Below the pieces are notes generated by a model. The model had not been told where the DNA came from. It did not search any database and was given only the letters and a program-made list of their open reading frames with translations. This document shows positions 31,001-40,160 of a DNA stretch of 64,000 bases, one piece after another. Made by a program: the position numbers and the translations under genes. The number at the start of each line of letters is the position of its first letter. Position 1 is the first letter of the stretch. The stretch comes from Oscillospiraceae bacterium. GTDB taxonomy: Bacteria > Bacillota > Clostridia > Oscillospirales > Oscillospiraceae. The stretch covers positions 1 to 64,000 of the forward strand of contig JAGAUY010000021.1 of assembly GCA_017620525.1 (NCBI GenBank), in the 5' to 3' direction.

Positions 31001-31988
31001 TGTGGGCTTTGATGCCTTCTCCGGCTACCGGATCACCCAATTCCATGTCAGTGAAAACAATCTGAATTACGCCGCCGCAAACGGCTGTCTGCTCAACAAG
31101 AGCGGAACCCGGCTGATCCAGGCGCCCTATGGTCTGGAAGGAAAACTGGAAGTCCCCTCCGGTGTCGGCTATATCGGCTGGCATGCGTTCAACAACTGCA
31201 CCGGCATCACCGAACTGGTCTTCCCCGACAGCGTTGTTGCCGTATCCCACGCATCCTATGTTCCTGAGAATCTGAAAAAGCTGACGGTGGGTTCCGGCAT
31301 GACCGACTGGCAGGGACTGAATCAGTACATCGACGTGGCTGAGATCATCCTCTCCGGAGACAATCCCAACTACACCCTCCACGAAGGTTCCATCTACAGC
31401 AAGGATATGACCAGGCTGCTGCTCTGCCGCAGTATCGCCGGACAGTTTGAGATTCCAGAGGGTGTGGTGCAAATCGCGGAGCATGCATTCCCCTCTCCCA
31501 ACACCGGCTTCTCTGCCCTGACACAGATCACCATCCCCGCATCTGTGCAAACCATCCCCGAAGGCGCTTTCAGCGCCCTGGGCGCCCTGGAAAGCTTCGA
31601 AATCGCATCCGGCAGCTCTGACTTTTCCGTCTATGACGGCCTGCTCTACTCCGCTGACGGCGCCACCCTGGTTGCCTGCCCCATGGGCAGGACCGGCACC
31701 ATTCAGGTCCGCGAGGGCACCGTTGAGATCGGCTCCAAAGCTTTCTATTTCGGCAGCAGCATGAAGGCAGATACGGTCATCATCCCCGAGGGCGTCACGG
31801 TGATCCGCTACGGTAATTTCACCAGCACCCCCTACGGCAGCCTGCTGCAGCTGTATCTGCCCGCCTCCGTCACGGATATCCACCCGGATATGTTTGAATA
31901 TGCCAACGAGGTGGAGGTACATTGCCCCGCCGGATCCGCTGCGGATACCTTTGCCCGGGAAATTGGCATCAAAGTGATCAACAATTAA
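28080..31988 (+). CDS. Clostripain-family (C11) lipoprotein with BspA-like LRRs
   Basis: A 1302-residue predicted cell-surface peptidase. Lipobox LLAGC gives Cys27 for lipidation. The peptidase domain starts near residue 80 (YTLMVYMIGSDLES); the dyad is H190 in CWDHGGG and C238 in FDACLM. Members cleave after Arg or Lys and often self-activate. From about residue 720 come repeated LRR_5 (BspA) units such as ITEIGYSAFGLCGSLTSINI and NVRILGNSVFSNTALTEIQL. It probably digests extracellular protein while the LRRs bind substrate or matrix. It is monocistronic, with its own promoter and terminator. Confidence 0.9.
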   Translation: MKKTKLPKRLTALVLVFAMMSGLLAGCASDPAADTAPTTEPVQPLRWSGHISGEVMKDQPEAKGLQPVVSRAPDGPASSSYTLMVYMIGSDLESLYGCASSDILEMLNSGLDPSKCNLLIYTGGANSWDLNIPSAYNAVYAMNSSGTGLDMVASTSQPANMGEASTFLDFICYAYNYYPASHYGLICWDHGGGPLYGYGSDELFEQDGLSLAEMQSAMMESPFYGGLEKLDFIGFDACLMASLEVASVFSDFARYMIASEEIEAGSGWDYSFLRTFNDTADTESIARSILDSYAASMEANIWMPDYTLSCIDLSGIMAVEMFLCTTLNYMTWELENGSYSSIAQARDRTKRFGMSSVSSSADSLDLVDIGHLAENLYGQYSGAPEYLKKWLDEAVVYETSNVENTHGLSFYFPYDNKMLFQYAGDMFYSLFTEFDGYEEFMTAFSSAWLTGRSSIRWNPDQKIESQEEYLTLQLEPAQLENINAITYSILQYDETNETYSAIVTNLRAEYDEKGIVQIPKNPDVFLMVTDVDRQLGQEGTVWPVMLAESGAERSSYVSVNSLLLSSADLLIGGRENVQISLTDHHATGEVSIQSILARDEESYDLMGKRDVSIDNWGIVSYMWEPLFPTYDMDGRMLPWDQWETDGSVWYSLCNYEETFSMEKASLSKMDGTFYCQVVMEDTYGNIIDTRLEPIREAEAYRTQTLATAGGNMTFHIYSDHAELYTFEETDGITEPYSITVPAAVGGVPVTLVCPEAFYVSWNLGQVTLPDTITEIGYSAFGLCGSLTSINIPANVRILGNSVFSNTALTEIQLPEGLEMIGYNCFAYSDLTSIRLPASVNLVGSGAFAGCSALSAITVAEGNAAYQAVDGVLFTADGKKLVAYPGGAGASYSVPAGVEIIGDGAFRNLTALTNVTFPEGLKVIDRLAFCDTTALASIDLPDSLEVIGNGAFAGSLASRMGDNGFAVEIGGNVSYVGFDAFSGYRITQFHVSENNLNYAAANGCLLNKSGTRLIQAPYGLEGKLEVPSGVGYIGWHAFNNCTGITELVFPDSVVAVSHASYVPENLKKLTVGSGMTDWQGLNQYIDVAEIILSGDNPNYTLHEGSIYSKDMTRLLLCRSIAGQFEIPEGVVQIAEHAFPSPNTGFSALTQITIPASVQTIPEGAFSALGALESFEIASGSSDFSVYDGLLYSADGATLVACPMGRTGTIQVREGTVEIGSKAFYFGSSMKADTVIIPEGVTVIRYGNFTSTPYGSLLQLYLPASVTDIHPDMFEYANEVEVHCPAGSAADTFAREIGIKVINN

Positions 31989-31990
31989 AC

Positions 31991-32023
31991 AAAAAACGGA
32001 CGGCTTAAGCCGTCCGTTTTTTT
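31991..32023 (+). terminator. Terminator of the clostripain-family gene
   Basis: AAAAAACGGACGGC, loop TTAA and GCCGTCCGTTTTTTT form a strong intrinsic terminator, also usable by the convergent def-like gene. Confidence 0.9.
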
Positions 32024-32024
32024 A

Positions 32025-32438
32025 TCAGATCAGAATCCCGTTGCAGTGGTCGATCTCATGCTGTATGATCTGGGCCGTCCAGCCGGAGAAAGTCTTCAGC
32101 CGTGTCTGAAGTTCCGGTGTCTGATAGCGCACTTTGATCTTCCGGTAACGCAGCGTCTTCCGGGGGCCGCCCAGCAGAGAAAGACACCCTTCTTCCGTCT
32201 CATAAGGCTCAGACTGTTTGATGATCTCCGGATTCAGCATGGTCATGTAAGCGCCCTCATTATCGAACACGATGATACATTTTTGAACGCCGATCATATT
32301 CGCCGCCATGCCCACGCAGCCGTCTTTGTGCGCTGTCAGCGTGTCCAGCAGGTCCTGCGCTGCCGGAAGGTCTTCCCGCCCTGCCGCCGTGGATTTCCTG
32401 GCCAGCAGAATGGGATCGTGAATCAGCTCTCTTACCAT
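32025..32438 (-). CDS. def: Peptide deformylase-like protein, active-site Gln replaced
   Basis: A 137-residue protein. Motif 2 EEGCLSL and motif 3 QHEIDH carry the Cys and two His that bind metal plus the catalytic Glu. Motif 1, normally G-x-G-x-A-A-x-Q, reads VGMAANM, with Met in place of the transition-state Gln. This short variant recurs in Clostridia as far as I recall. It may still deformylate nascent chains or act on other N-formyl peptides. The start at 32438 has GGAGGA; the gene begins two bases behind the RCC1-like gene. Confidence 0.85.
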   Translation of the reverse strand: MVRELIHDPILLARKSTAAGREDLPAAQDLLDTLTAHKDGCVGMAANMIGVQKCIIVFDNEGAYMTMLNPEIIKQSEPYETEEGCLSLLGGPRKTLRYRKIKVRYQTPELQTRLKTFSGWTAQIIQHEIDHCNGILI

Positions 32439-32440
32439 TT

Positions 32441-33706
32441 TCAGTCCTCCGGAACCTGGATGCCCGTAAACAGCGTCTCCTGTCCATAACCCGTCTTCAG
32501 AACAGTTCCGTCCCCGCACAGGGCAACCGTCGTATAATTCTCCACGATTACGTCCCTGACGTTTCGCCAGTGGTCCACCTGCAGCTGTCTGCCTTCATCC
32601 ATTCCGCACGCCAGCACCGTTCCGTCGGCCCGCAGTCCAATGAAACTCAGGCCCCAGGTATCGATGGCCACAACATTTCTCCATCCGGGCAGATCGTCCA
32701 CGTTCATGTCATACTCGTTAAGGCCCCAGCCTTCAAGAGGGGTCATCGCCAGAACCACGCTGCCATCGGCGCGCAGACCCATCGCCGTATTATACGCATC
32801 GATCGCAACGATATCCCGCCATTGAGAAACCTCTTCCACATCCATACCCGCGCTCACGACGGTACCATCGGACCGCAGACCCAGCACAAAGTTCATGCCG
32901 GCCGCAACATCGGTGATATCGCTCCAGCCGCTAACATCATACCCCTCAGAATCATACGGTGAATAGCACACGACGCTGCCATCGGCGCGCAGGCCCATTA
33001 TGATCTCATAGGAAACAAATAGCTTCGCAATGCCGTTCCAGTTTCTGAGCGGGCTGTCCGCTTCCATGGTCAGTACGCATCCATCGGCGCGCAGCGCCAC
33101 GACACCGGTTGCGCCGGTATAGATTGCGATCACATCCGTCCAGGACTCAATTTCCCGGCGGTCGTTTTCACCCAAATCACCGCAAACCTGGACCGATCCA
33201 TCCTCCCTCAGACCCGCAACAACACCGAAGCCGCTGGAAATGGACACGATGCCGGACATTCCGGAAGTATCCACTTCCTCATAGCAGGCATTGACGACGC
33301 TGCCGTCTTCCTTCACGGCAGCATCATAGCTGAAGGTCCTCTGGTTTTTCTGGATACCTCTCCAGACAATCTCCTCCATGCGCACAGCGCAATCCTGATA
33401 ATCCCGGATCTGCATCAGCAGTCCAGCCGCTTCCATGTCCTTTTCCTGGTTCATCAAGGCGACTGCTTCCTGATAGATGGCTTCCCGGTCAAGCACAGGT
33501 TCGGCAACGGAACTGGCAGGTGCGGTAGGCTGTACAGGATCCACCGCAGGTGCCTGCGTCGGAGCCTGGATCTGAGTCTGAGTCTGAGCGGGAGCGCGGG
33601 TTGGGATCGACGCGTTGGGCGCTTCCGTCATCGGCGCGCCTTCACAGCCGCACAGGTCCAAAGCCAAGATCAGGATACAGGCAATCATTCTGTTTCTCAT
33701 TTTCAT
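32441..33706 (-). CDS. Lipoprotein with RCC1-like beta-propeller repeats
   Basis: A 421-residue protein with lipobox LCGC early in the chain, a Thr/Pro/Gln-rich linker (about 30-65) and seven or so repeats of the form VVALRADGCV, IMGLRADGSVVCYS, VLGLRSDGTVVSAG, AMGLRADGSVVLA, IGLRADGTVLACG, TVALCGDGTVLKTG. These are RCC1/BLIP-II-type propeller repeats, here presumably a ligand-binding surface protein. The link to the def-like gene two bases downstream is positional only. Confidence 0.8.
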   Translation of the reverse strand: MKMRNRMIACILILALDLCGCEGAPMTEAPNASIPTRAPAQTQTQIQAPTQAPAVDPVQPTAPASSVAEPVLDREAIYQEAVALMNQEKDMEAAGLLMQIRDYQDCAVRMEEIVWRGIQKNQRTFSYDAAVKEDGSVVNACYEEVDTSGMSGIVSISSGFGVVAGLREDGSVQVCGDLGENDRREIESWTDVIAIYTGATGVVALRADGCVLTMEADSPLRNWNGIAKLFVSYEIIMGLRADGSVVCYSPYDSEGYDVSGWSDITDVAAGMNFVLGLRSDGTVVSAGMDVEEVSQWRDIVAIDAYNTAMGLRADGSVVLAMTPLEGWGLNEYDMNVDDLPGWRNVVAIDTWGLSFIGLRADGTVLACGMDEGRQLQVDHWRNVRDVIVENYTTVALCGDGTVLKTGYGQETLFTGIQVPED

Positions 33707-33776
33707 ATGGATTCTCCCCTCTTCATTGTCCTTTCATTATAAAAAGCCCAAACTATCCCGTCAAGGCAATTTTGTC

Positions 33777-33808
33777 AAAAGGCCCCCTGTGCGAAAGCAC
33801 AAGGGGCC
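33777..33808 (-). terminator. Terminator of the SLH protein gene
   Basis: GGCCCC-TGTGC and GCACA-GGGGCC with a GAAA loop and a minus-strand TTTT tail. Confidence 0.8.
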
Positions 33809-33824
33809 GGATACGCTGCAGATA

Positions 33825-35399
33825 TTATGCCAGTGCGCGGAACAGGAAGGTAACCACCTGCGCGCGGTTGCAGGGGACCTCAACACCGAAGGTATCGGCA
33901 GACAGGCCGGTGGTGATGCCGTTCTCAACCGCCCACAGGATCGCAGTGGAGTAGAACTGATCGTCCAGCACGTCATCGAACGTGTGGTCCGTAATGGAGG
34001 GTACAGGAGAGCCAGCAGCGCGCCACAGGAAGGTGACCACCTGGCTGCGGGAACAGGGAACATTCACGCCAAACTCCGTTGTGGACAGACCGTTGGTAAT
34101 GCCGTTCTCAACAGCCCAGAGAACTGCCTTGGAATAGAACTGACCTCCATCCACATCTTCAAAATTGTTTTCCGCGGAAATAGGTTCGGGGCAGCCGGCA
34201 GCACGCCACAGGAAGGTCACAAACTGGCCGCGGGTGCAGTTTGCGTCCACGCCGAACTCCGTCGGGGACAGGCCGGTGGTAATGCCGCTGTCAACGGCCC
34301 AGATGACCGGCTCCACATAGTATGCGGTGCTGTCCATATCGTCGAAGGGCATTTCGTTTTCATCCGGATCTTCGTCTCCGCCTGCGTCCTTGGGCCACAG
34401 TGTCCAGCTGTCTGCAACTCCGCCATACTCTTCCGCATAAATTTCAAACTGGGACAGATCAAGACCGGAGATGAATTCCTTGTAATCCGTACGCTCACCG
34501 GCGCTGATATAAATATAGCCGTCACCGGTATAAGTGCCGTTGACAATCAGAGAGCCATAATGATACTCATAATCGCAGAACCAGACCAGGGAAAGATCGT
34601 TCTCGTTATTCAGCGTGCCGTTGACCACCAGAGGCCATCCATACATGGACAGACTACCCTTGTTCGTCAGGGTCGCACCCTCGTCAACCGTAATACTGAA
34701 ATTACTCTCGCCGTGGAGCCAGACATTATCAGGAATGGTCAGATCCTCGCTGATGTGTACCTCAAAGGGATCTGCGCCATAGTCCGCATAGATCTCATAG
34801 TATTCGTCCGGACGGGCTGCGGCATCCGCAATGTATGCCATCATACCGTCGGCATTTTCAAAGGAGCGGACCCACATGATGGATGCCCAATCGCCGTTGG
34901 TAACGTTCTCAATACCGGTGACAACACATTCTCCACCGGGGCGCAGCATGGAATTGTTGATCAGACTGCCGTTTACCGTCAGGGATAAATCAACAGAAAT
35001 ATCGCCGTTGGCAATCATGGTACCATTGACCGTCAGATTGCAGACATAGCACTCGCTGTTGATCTCAAAGGTGACACCCTCCGGAACAATGATCTCCTGT
35101 TCCGCATAATTGCTCACATACAGAGCCATGTTCTCAGGCAGCTTCAGATCTTCGCTGATCACCAGAGGCTCTGCGGTAAGGAGCCAGACACCAACCCAAC
35201 TAGTGTAAGTACCGGCTGCCAGCACCTTCAGGTCTTCAAAACTCGTGATGTTATAACACATGTCGCCTGCATCGGTGATGGTTCTCGGCTGAACAGCAGG
35301 TTCCTCTACCTCTGCTGCAAACGCAATCGCCGGGATCAGGCCCAGCAGCATGACAGCGCACAGGATCAGGCAGATGATCCGCACGATTTTCTTGTCCAT
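33825..35399 (-). CDS. Secreted SLH-domain surface protein
   Basis: A 524-residue protein with a signal peptide (MDKKIVRIICLILCAVMLLG to AFAA), a middle region rich in short beta repeats (LTVNGSLINNSML, LVVNGTLNNENDL, LIVNGTYTGDGYI) suggesting a beta-helix, an acidic linker, and three S-layer homology repeats at the C-terminus. SLH domains attach proteins non-covalently to pyruvylated cell-wall polymer. The start at 35399 has AGGAGG; the in-frame region upstream reads through the promoter and was not used. Confidence 0.88.
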   Translation of the reverse strand: MDKKIVRIICLILCAVMLLGLIPAIAFAAEVEEPAVQPRTITDAGDMCYNITSFEDLKVLAAGTYTSWVGVWLLTAEPLVISEDLKLPENMALYVSNYAEQEIIVPEGVTFEINSECYVCNLTVNGTMIANGDISVDLSLTVNGSLINNSMLRPGGECVVTGIENVTNGDWASIMWVRSFENADGMMAYIADAAARPDEYYEIYADYGADPFEVHISEDLTIPDNVWLHGESNFSITVDEGATLTNKGSLSMYGWPLVVNGTLNNENDLSLVWFCDYEYHYGSLIVNGTYTGDGYIYISAGERTDYKEFISGLDLSQFEIYAEEYGGVADSWTLWPKDAGGDEDPDENEMPFDDMDSTAYYVEPVIWAVDSGITTGLSPTEFGVDANCTRGQFVTFLWRAAGCPEPISAENNFEDVDGGQFYSKAVLWAVENGITNGLSTTEFGVNVPCSRSQVVTFLWRAAGSPVPSITDHTFDDVLDDQFYSTAILWAVENGITTGLSADTFGVEVPCNRAQVVTFLFRALA

Positions 35400-35497
35400 A
35401 AATATCCTCCTCTTCTTTCCGGTATTCCGGAATATCCATGGGATGATTATACCAGTTATCACCGGATTGGTCAAGCCGCCCGATTTTTTCTTCCATT

Positions 35498-35544
35498 AAA
35501 AAGCACCCCTGACCGGCCGTATCAGCGGATCAGGGGTGTTTTTT
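35498..35544 (-). terminator. Terminator of the peptide importer operon
   Basis: GCACCCCTGA and TCAGGGGTG form a stem with A/T tracts outside on both strands. Confidence 0.75.
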
Positions 35545-35547
35545 CAA

Positions 35548-35793
35548 TTAATATGCCAGTGCGAAAAGAACCAGCATGATCAGATAGATCAGCATAATGC
35601 CCGCAACGACCACCAGCATGGGCCGGAACATCATCTTCATGGCGTTCCAGAAGGTGGCAAGCTGCGCTTTCAGGCTGGCTGGAGGAACATAGGGATTTCG
35701 TTCCTTAAACCGGAAGCCGCCGCTGACATTGGACATATCGGCGATGGTTCTGCCATCATCGATGTATGTGATCTTTTCCTTCTTTTTGCCCAT
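35548..35793 (-). CDS. Small membrane protein ending the Opp operon
   Basis: An 81-residue protein with a basic N-terminus (MGKKKEKITYIDD), a soluble first half and one or two transmembrane helices at the end (MFRPMLVVVAGIMLIYLIML). It starts four bases behind the OppF-like gene and precedes the operon terminator. It is not a standard importer subunit; similar small membrane proteins accompany Opp operons in some Clostridia. The function is unknown. Confidence 0.7.
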   Translation of the reverse strand: MGKKKEKITYIDDGRTIADMSNVSGGFRFKERNPYVPPASLKAQLATFWNAMKMMFRPMLVVVAGIMLIYLIMLVLFALAY

Positions 35794-35797
35794 GGCC

Positions 35798-36883
35798 TCA
35801 GGCCTCGTCCAGCAGATGGCAGGCAGCGAAATGGCCCTCGCCGTACTGCTTGTACTCGGGAGTCACATGCTTGCAGACTTCCTTGGCATAGGGACAGCGG
35901 GTATGGAAGCGGCAGCCCTTGGGGGGATTTGCGGGAGAAGGAATATCTCCCTCCAGCTTGATGCGCTCGGTCTTGGCGGTGGGATCCGGATTGGGAACCG
36001 CGGAGAACAGTGCCTTTGTGTAGGGATGCAGAGGATTCTTGAAGATATCCTCCTTGGAGCCGAACTCCATGACTGCGCCCAGATACATGACCAGGATCTT
36101 GTCGGAGATGAACTTGACGACAGACAGATCATGGGAGATGAACACATAAGCCAGGTTCATTTCCCGCTGCAGCTTCTTCAGCAGGTTGATGATCTGTGCC
36201 TGAATGGACACGTCCAGTGCAGAAACAGGCTCATCACAAATGACTAGCTTGGGATTGACAGACAGAGCGCGGGCAATGCAGATTCTCTGGCGCTGACCGC
36301 CGGAGAACTCATGGGGATAGCGCTCAAAGTAGTAATCCCGCAGACCGCACTTGTCCATCAGCTCCAGAACATAGTCCTTCACCTTGTCCTTGGGGACGAT
36401 GTTATGGACTTCCACCGGTTCGGACAGAATGCCGCCGACGGTGTCTCTGGGGGGCAGGCTGGAATAGGGGTCCTGGAAGATGATCTGCATCTCCTTGCGG
36501 ATGTCGCGCATCTGCTTGGAGTCGAAATTGGTGATGTCCTTGCCGTCGAAGATGATCTGACCGCCGGTGGGCTGGTGCAGCTTCAAAATGGCACGGCCGG
36601 TGGTGGTCTTTCCGCAGCCGGATTCGCCGACGATGCCCAGGGTCTCGCCTGCCTTCAGCTTGAAGGAAACATCGTCAACAGCCACCAGTTCCCGGGTCAC
36701 CTTACCGGTGATGGTCTTCTTGATGGGGAAGCACTTGCGCAGATGCCGGACCTCCAGGATGCACTCGGGGTCAAAGGGCTCCTTGAAATCCTCTTCGATC
36801 TGAGCCTGGCGCTTGGCCTGGTATTCCGCTGCCAGCGCGGCGTCATCATAGACGGGAGTCACATTTTCTTTTGTATCAGCCAT
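35798..36883 (-). CDS. oppF: Oligopeptide/dipeptide ABC transporter ATPase (OppF/DppF-like)
   Basis: A 361-residue ATPase with Walker [10 protein letters not shown], signature [15 protein letters not shown], Walker [13 protein letters not shown] and the C-terminal oligopeptide-transporter extension ([12 protein letters not shown]). The start at 36883 is chosen for its AGGAG site, which lies in the end of the previous gene with an 8-bp overlap. It pairs with the OppD-like ATPase. Confidence 0.92.
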   Translation of the reverse strand: MADTKENVTPVYDDAALAAEYQAKRQAQIEEDFKEPFDPECILEVRHLRKCFPIKKTITGKVTRELVAVDDVSFKLKAGETLGIVGESGCGKTTTGRAILKLHQPTGGQIIFDGKDITNFDSKQMRDIRKEMQIIFQDPYSSLPPRDTVGGILSEPVEVHNIVPKDKVKDYVLELMDKCGLRDYYFERYPHEFSGGQRQRICIARALSVNPKLVICDEPVSALDVSIQAQIINLLKKLQREMNLAYVFISHDLSVVKFISDKILVMYLGAVMEFGSKEDIFKNPLHPYTKALFSAVPNPDPTAKTERIKLEGDIPSPANPPKGCRFHTRCPYAKEVCKHVTPEYKQYGEGHFAACHLLDEA

Positions 36884-38093
36884 TGGTATTCTCCTCGTCA
36901 TACAGATGACATGCGACAAAGTGAGTGGGGCTCACCTGCACCATGCCGGGATAGTCACCGGAGCACTTCTTGGTGCACATTGCGCATCTTTCCTTGAAAT
37001 AGCAGTAGTTCGGCATGTTGATGGGGTTGGGAACATTGCCGGGAATGTTGTACAGGTCAGTGCCGTCGTCCAGGTTCATGGTGGGCTTGGATTTCTGCAG
37101 GCCGATGGTGTAGGGGTGCTTGGGATCCTGGAAGATCTCATAGACAGTGCCCTTCTCAATGACCTTGCCGGCGTACATGACCACCACATAGTCGGCCATC
37201 TCCGCGATGACGCCCAGGTCATGGGTGATCAGCAGGATGGAGCCGTCGATCTTGTTCTTGATATCCTGCAGCAGGTCCAGGATCTGTGCCTGAATGGTCA
37301 CGTCCAGAGCCGTGGTGGGCTCATCGGCGATGATCAGGCGGGGCTCCGCTGCCAGCGCCATGGCGATCATGACTCTCTGGCGCATACCGCCGGACAGTTC
37401 ATGGGGGAACGCACCATAGACATTCTCAGGAATGATGCCAACCAGACGCAGCATTTCCTCGGACTTGGCCTTGGCCATCTCCTTGGTTGCGCCGGGCGTG
37501 TGGATGAAGGTGACCTCATCCAGCTGTTCGCCGATGGTGAAGACAGGATTCAGGGAGGTCATGGGTTCCTGGAAGATCATGGCGATCTGCTTGCCGCGGA
37601 TGCGGTGGATCTCATGGATAGGCATCTTGGCGATGTCGTAGACCTTCTCTTCCATCTCATATTCGCCGCTGGCATCAGAAATGGGATTGCCCTTCTCATC
37701 ACGCTTGTAGTCATAAGCCTTGAAGCGGATAGAGCCGTCCACGATCTGGCCGGTGGGGCCCTGGATCAGACGCATAACGGACATGGAAGTGACGGACTTG
37801 CCGCAGCCGGACTCGCCCACGACACCAACGACAGCATTCTTGGGAACATCATAGGAGACACCGTTGACTGCCTTGACCACGCCCTGCTCCGTAAAGAAGG
37901 AGGTGTGCAGGTCTTCGATCTCCAGGATGTTCTCGGGATTCTTCATCTGGGACAGGAATTCGGATTCCTCAGCCTTACGGTTCTTGTAAGCCTCCAGGCG
38001 CTTCATTTCCCTGGCATTGGCCTTGGCGATCTCCTTGATCTCCTTGTTGGTGAGATAATTTCGAGAACCTTTTTCTTTCTTAAAAATGCTCAT
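36876..38093 (-). CDS. oppD: Oligopeptide/dipeptide ABC transporter ATPase (OppD/DppD-like)
   Basis: A 405-residue ATPase. After an unusual 50-residue charged N-terminal extension come Walker A GESGCGKS, signature [15 protein letters not shown], Walker [13 protein letters not shown] and a C-terminal Cys-containing region ([14 protein letters not shown]), which in relatives can bind an Fe-S cluster. It powers peptide import with OppF. There are three bases between it and the OppC-like gene. Confidence 0.92.
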   Translation of the reverse strand: MSIFKKEKGSRNYLTNKEIKEIAKANAREMKRLEAYKNRKAEESEFLSQMKNPENILEIEDLHTSFFTEQGVVKAVNGVSYDVPKNAVVGVVGESGCGKSVTSMSVMRLIQGPTGQIVDGSIRFKAYDYKRDEKGNPISDASGEYEMEEKVYDIAKMPIHEIHRIRGKQIAMIFQEPMTSLNPVFTIGEQLDEVTFIHTPGATKEMAKAKSEEMLRLVGIIPENVYGAFPHELSGGMRQRVMIAMALAAEPRLIIADEPTTALDVTIQAQILDLLQDIKNKIDGSILLITHDLGVIAEMADYVVVMYAGKVIEKGTVYEIFQDPKHPYTIGLQKSKPTMNLDDGTDLYNIPGNVPNPINMPNYCYFKERCAMCTKKCSGDYPGMVQVSPTHFVACHLYDEENTNG

Positions 38094-38096
38094 AAC

Positions 38097-39140
38097 TTAT
38101 CTCCTCGCTTTCGGGTCAAGGGCATCGCGCAGACCGTCGCCCACAAAGTTGAAGCCCAGAACAGCGATGACGATACAAACGCCGGCAGGCACCCAGACAT
38201 TCAGATGGTTCTGCAGAATGTCCTGGTTGGTGGAAATGATGTTGATCATGCTGCCCCATGCGGCATAGGGTGCTTTGACACCCAGATTCAGATAGGACAG
38301 GGTTGCTTCATAGAGGATCATGCTGCCAAGGCTCAGAGACATCTGAACGATCAGCTGGGGCATGACGTTGGGGATCAGATGCTTGAAGATCTTGCGGGAG
38401 GTGGAATAACCCATGGCTTCCGCAGCGACCATGTACTCCTGCTCACGCAGGGACAGGATCTGACCTCTGACCAGACGGGCAGTGCCGGTCCAGGAGATGA
38501 AGGTCAGGTAGATCATCAGCAGATAGATGCGGTACTTGGCATCGATATCGGAGGCATCCAGGATGGTACTGATGATCAGCAGGATGGGCACGCCGGGCAG
38601 ACACATCAGCACGTCGCACACACGCATGATCAGGTTATCGATCCAGCCGCCGAAGTAGCCGGCAATACCGCCCAGGATGACACCCAGGATGGTGATCAGG
38701 AAAACAGCGATAAAGCTGACCGTCAGAGAAATACGGCCGCCGTACATCAGACGCACGAAGATATCGTAGCCCTCGTTGTCGGTGCCCAGCAGATGCTCAG
38801 CAGAGGCAGGAGCCAGGAAATTATCCTTCAGATATTTCTCGGTGGTCTGGCGCACGGTATACTCCTGACCGCCTACGGTGTAGGTGGTCTCGGAAATTGC
38901 GTATTCGGTCTTGCCGCTTTCGTCCAGCTCGATCTCACCCCATTCGGTATAGATCAGAGGGCCCACAAAGCTGAACAGGAACAGGCTGATAACCATGATC
39001 AGGCCCAGAATACTCAGCTTGGAGCGGAAGAAACGGCGCACCACCATGCGGGTGGGAGACATCAGTCTGACGTTTTTGTCCAGAGGCACTTCGGTATCAA
39101 CGACTTCAGGCTCAGCCTGAACATTATTCAGTTCGTCCAT
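38097..39140 (-). CDS. oppC: Oligopeptide/dipeptide ABC transporter permease (OppC/DppC-like)
   Basis: A 347-residue permease. A cytoplasmic start is followed by a transmembrane helix, a periplasm-side loop with an insertion (TEYAISETTYTVGGQEYTV), then GTDNEGYDIFVRLMYGGRIS and the coupling motif EYMVAAEAMGYSTSRKIFKH. Such a pair with OppB forms the translocation pore. Confidence 0.92.
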   Translation of the reverse strand: MDELNNVQAEPEVVDTEVPLDKNVRLMSPTRMVVRRFFRSKLSILGLIMVISLFLFSFVGPLIYTEWGEIELDESGKTEYAISETTYTVGGQEYTVRQTTEKYLKDNFLAPASAEHLLGTDNEGYDIFVRLMYGGRISLTVSFIAVFLITILGVILGGIAGYFGGWIDNLIMRVCDVLMCLPGVPILLIISTILDASDIDAKYRIYLLMIYLTFISWTGTARLVRGQILSLREQEYMVAAEAMGYSTSRKIFKHLIPNVMPQLIVQMSLSLGSMILYEATLSYLNLGVKAPYAAWGSMINIISTNQDILQNHLNVWVPAGVCIVIAVLGFNFVGDGLRDALDPKARR

Positions 39141-39152
39141 AAATGTGCCTCC

Positions 39153-40145
39153 TTACTCAAGTTTGACTCTGGGATCCACGATGCCGTACATCAGGTCGGC
39201 CAGCAGAACGCCCAGAACGCTCAGCATTGCCAGGAACATGTTATAGCCCATGATGAAGGGAATATCGCCACGGTTCATGGCATCCAGCGCAATGTTACCG
39301 ATACCGGGCAGGTCAAAGACCTGCTCGGTGATGATGGCGCCGGAGAACAGGCTGGGTAGCAGACCAGCCATGGAAGTAACCAGGGGGATCAGAGTATTGC
39401 GGAAGGCATGTTTGTTGATGACGACCTTCTCCTTCAGGCCCTTCGCCCGGGCGGTACGGATGTAGTCGGAATTCAGCACTTCCAGCATATTGGCTCTGGT
39501 CATTCTCATTCTGGCGCCAACGCTCAGGATGACGATGGTCAGGATGGGAATGAAGCAGTGCCGGGCATAGTCCCACAGCAGCTGAATGCCGGTGTAGGAC
39601 GCAGTGGCGTCAACCAGACCGGAAACAGGGAACCAACCCAGCTTCAGGGCAAAGACGCTCTTAAGCATCTGGCCGAAGAAGAAGGAAGGCAGGGAAATAC
39701 CGATCATGACCAGCACCGTAACCACATAGTCCCGGAAGCTGTACTGATGGGTAGCTGCGGTGATACCCAGAGGGATGGCGATCATAAACTCAAAGATGGT
39801 AGCAATCAGGGCAATGGCAAAGGAGATGCCCATGTGCTCCACAATGACCTGCGCCACGGGGATGCCGTAGACAAAGCTGGTGCCCAGGTCAAACTGAGCA
39901 AGGGCTCCCAGCCAGGTGAAATAGCCGCTGAGGATACCCGAAAAACTGTTGTCTCCAAGGCCGTACATTTCGTACATGGCATTGACGGTCTCCTCGCTGA
40001 CGGTGGCGCCGCCCTGGTTGATGGCGTTGATCTTATCCTGGATAAAGTCAACGGGCATCAGCCGGATGAGGAAGTAAATGATCATGGAAACGCCGAGGAG
40101 GATCAGGATCGAGTATGCAATTCGTTTCGCGATATACTTAAACAT
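39153..40145 (-). CDS. oppB: Oligopeptide/dipeptide ABC transporter permease (OppB/DppB-like)
   Basis: A 330-residue permease starting MFKYIAKRIAYSILILLGVS, the classical OppB/DppB N-terminus. It has the coupling loop DYIRTARAKGLKEKVVINKH and the IEQ-type ending before FDLPGIGNIALDAM. It is partnered with OppC; 12 bp separate the genes. Confidence 0.93.
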   Translation of the reverse strand: MFKYIAKRIAYSILILLGVSMIIYFLIRLMPVDFIQDKINAINQGGATVSEETVNAMYEMYGLGDNSFSGILSGYFTWLGALAQFDLGTSFVYGIPVAQVIVEHMGISFAIALIATIFEFMIAIPLGITAATHQYSFRDYVVTVLVMIGISLPSFFFGQMLKSVFALKLGWFPVSGLVDATASYTGIQLLWDYARHCFIPILTIVILSVGARMRMTRANMLEVLNSDYIRTARAKGLKEKVVINKHAFRNTLIPLVTSMAGLLPSLFSGAIITEQVFDLPGIGNIALDAMNRGDIPFIMGYNMFLAMLSVLGVLLADLMYGIVDPRVKLE

Positions 40146-40160
40146 GTAATCACTCCGCTC

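Noticed and set aside
28029..31922. A 1297-codon minus-strand frame opposite the clostripain-family gene
   Set aside because: It is the antisense of a gene with promoter, lipobox and catalytic motifs, and has no motif of its own.
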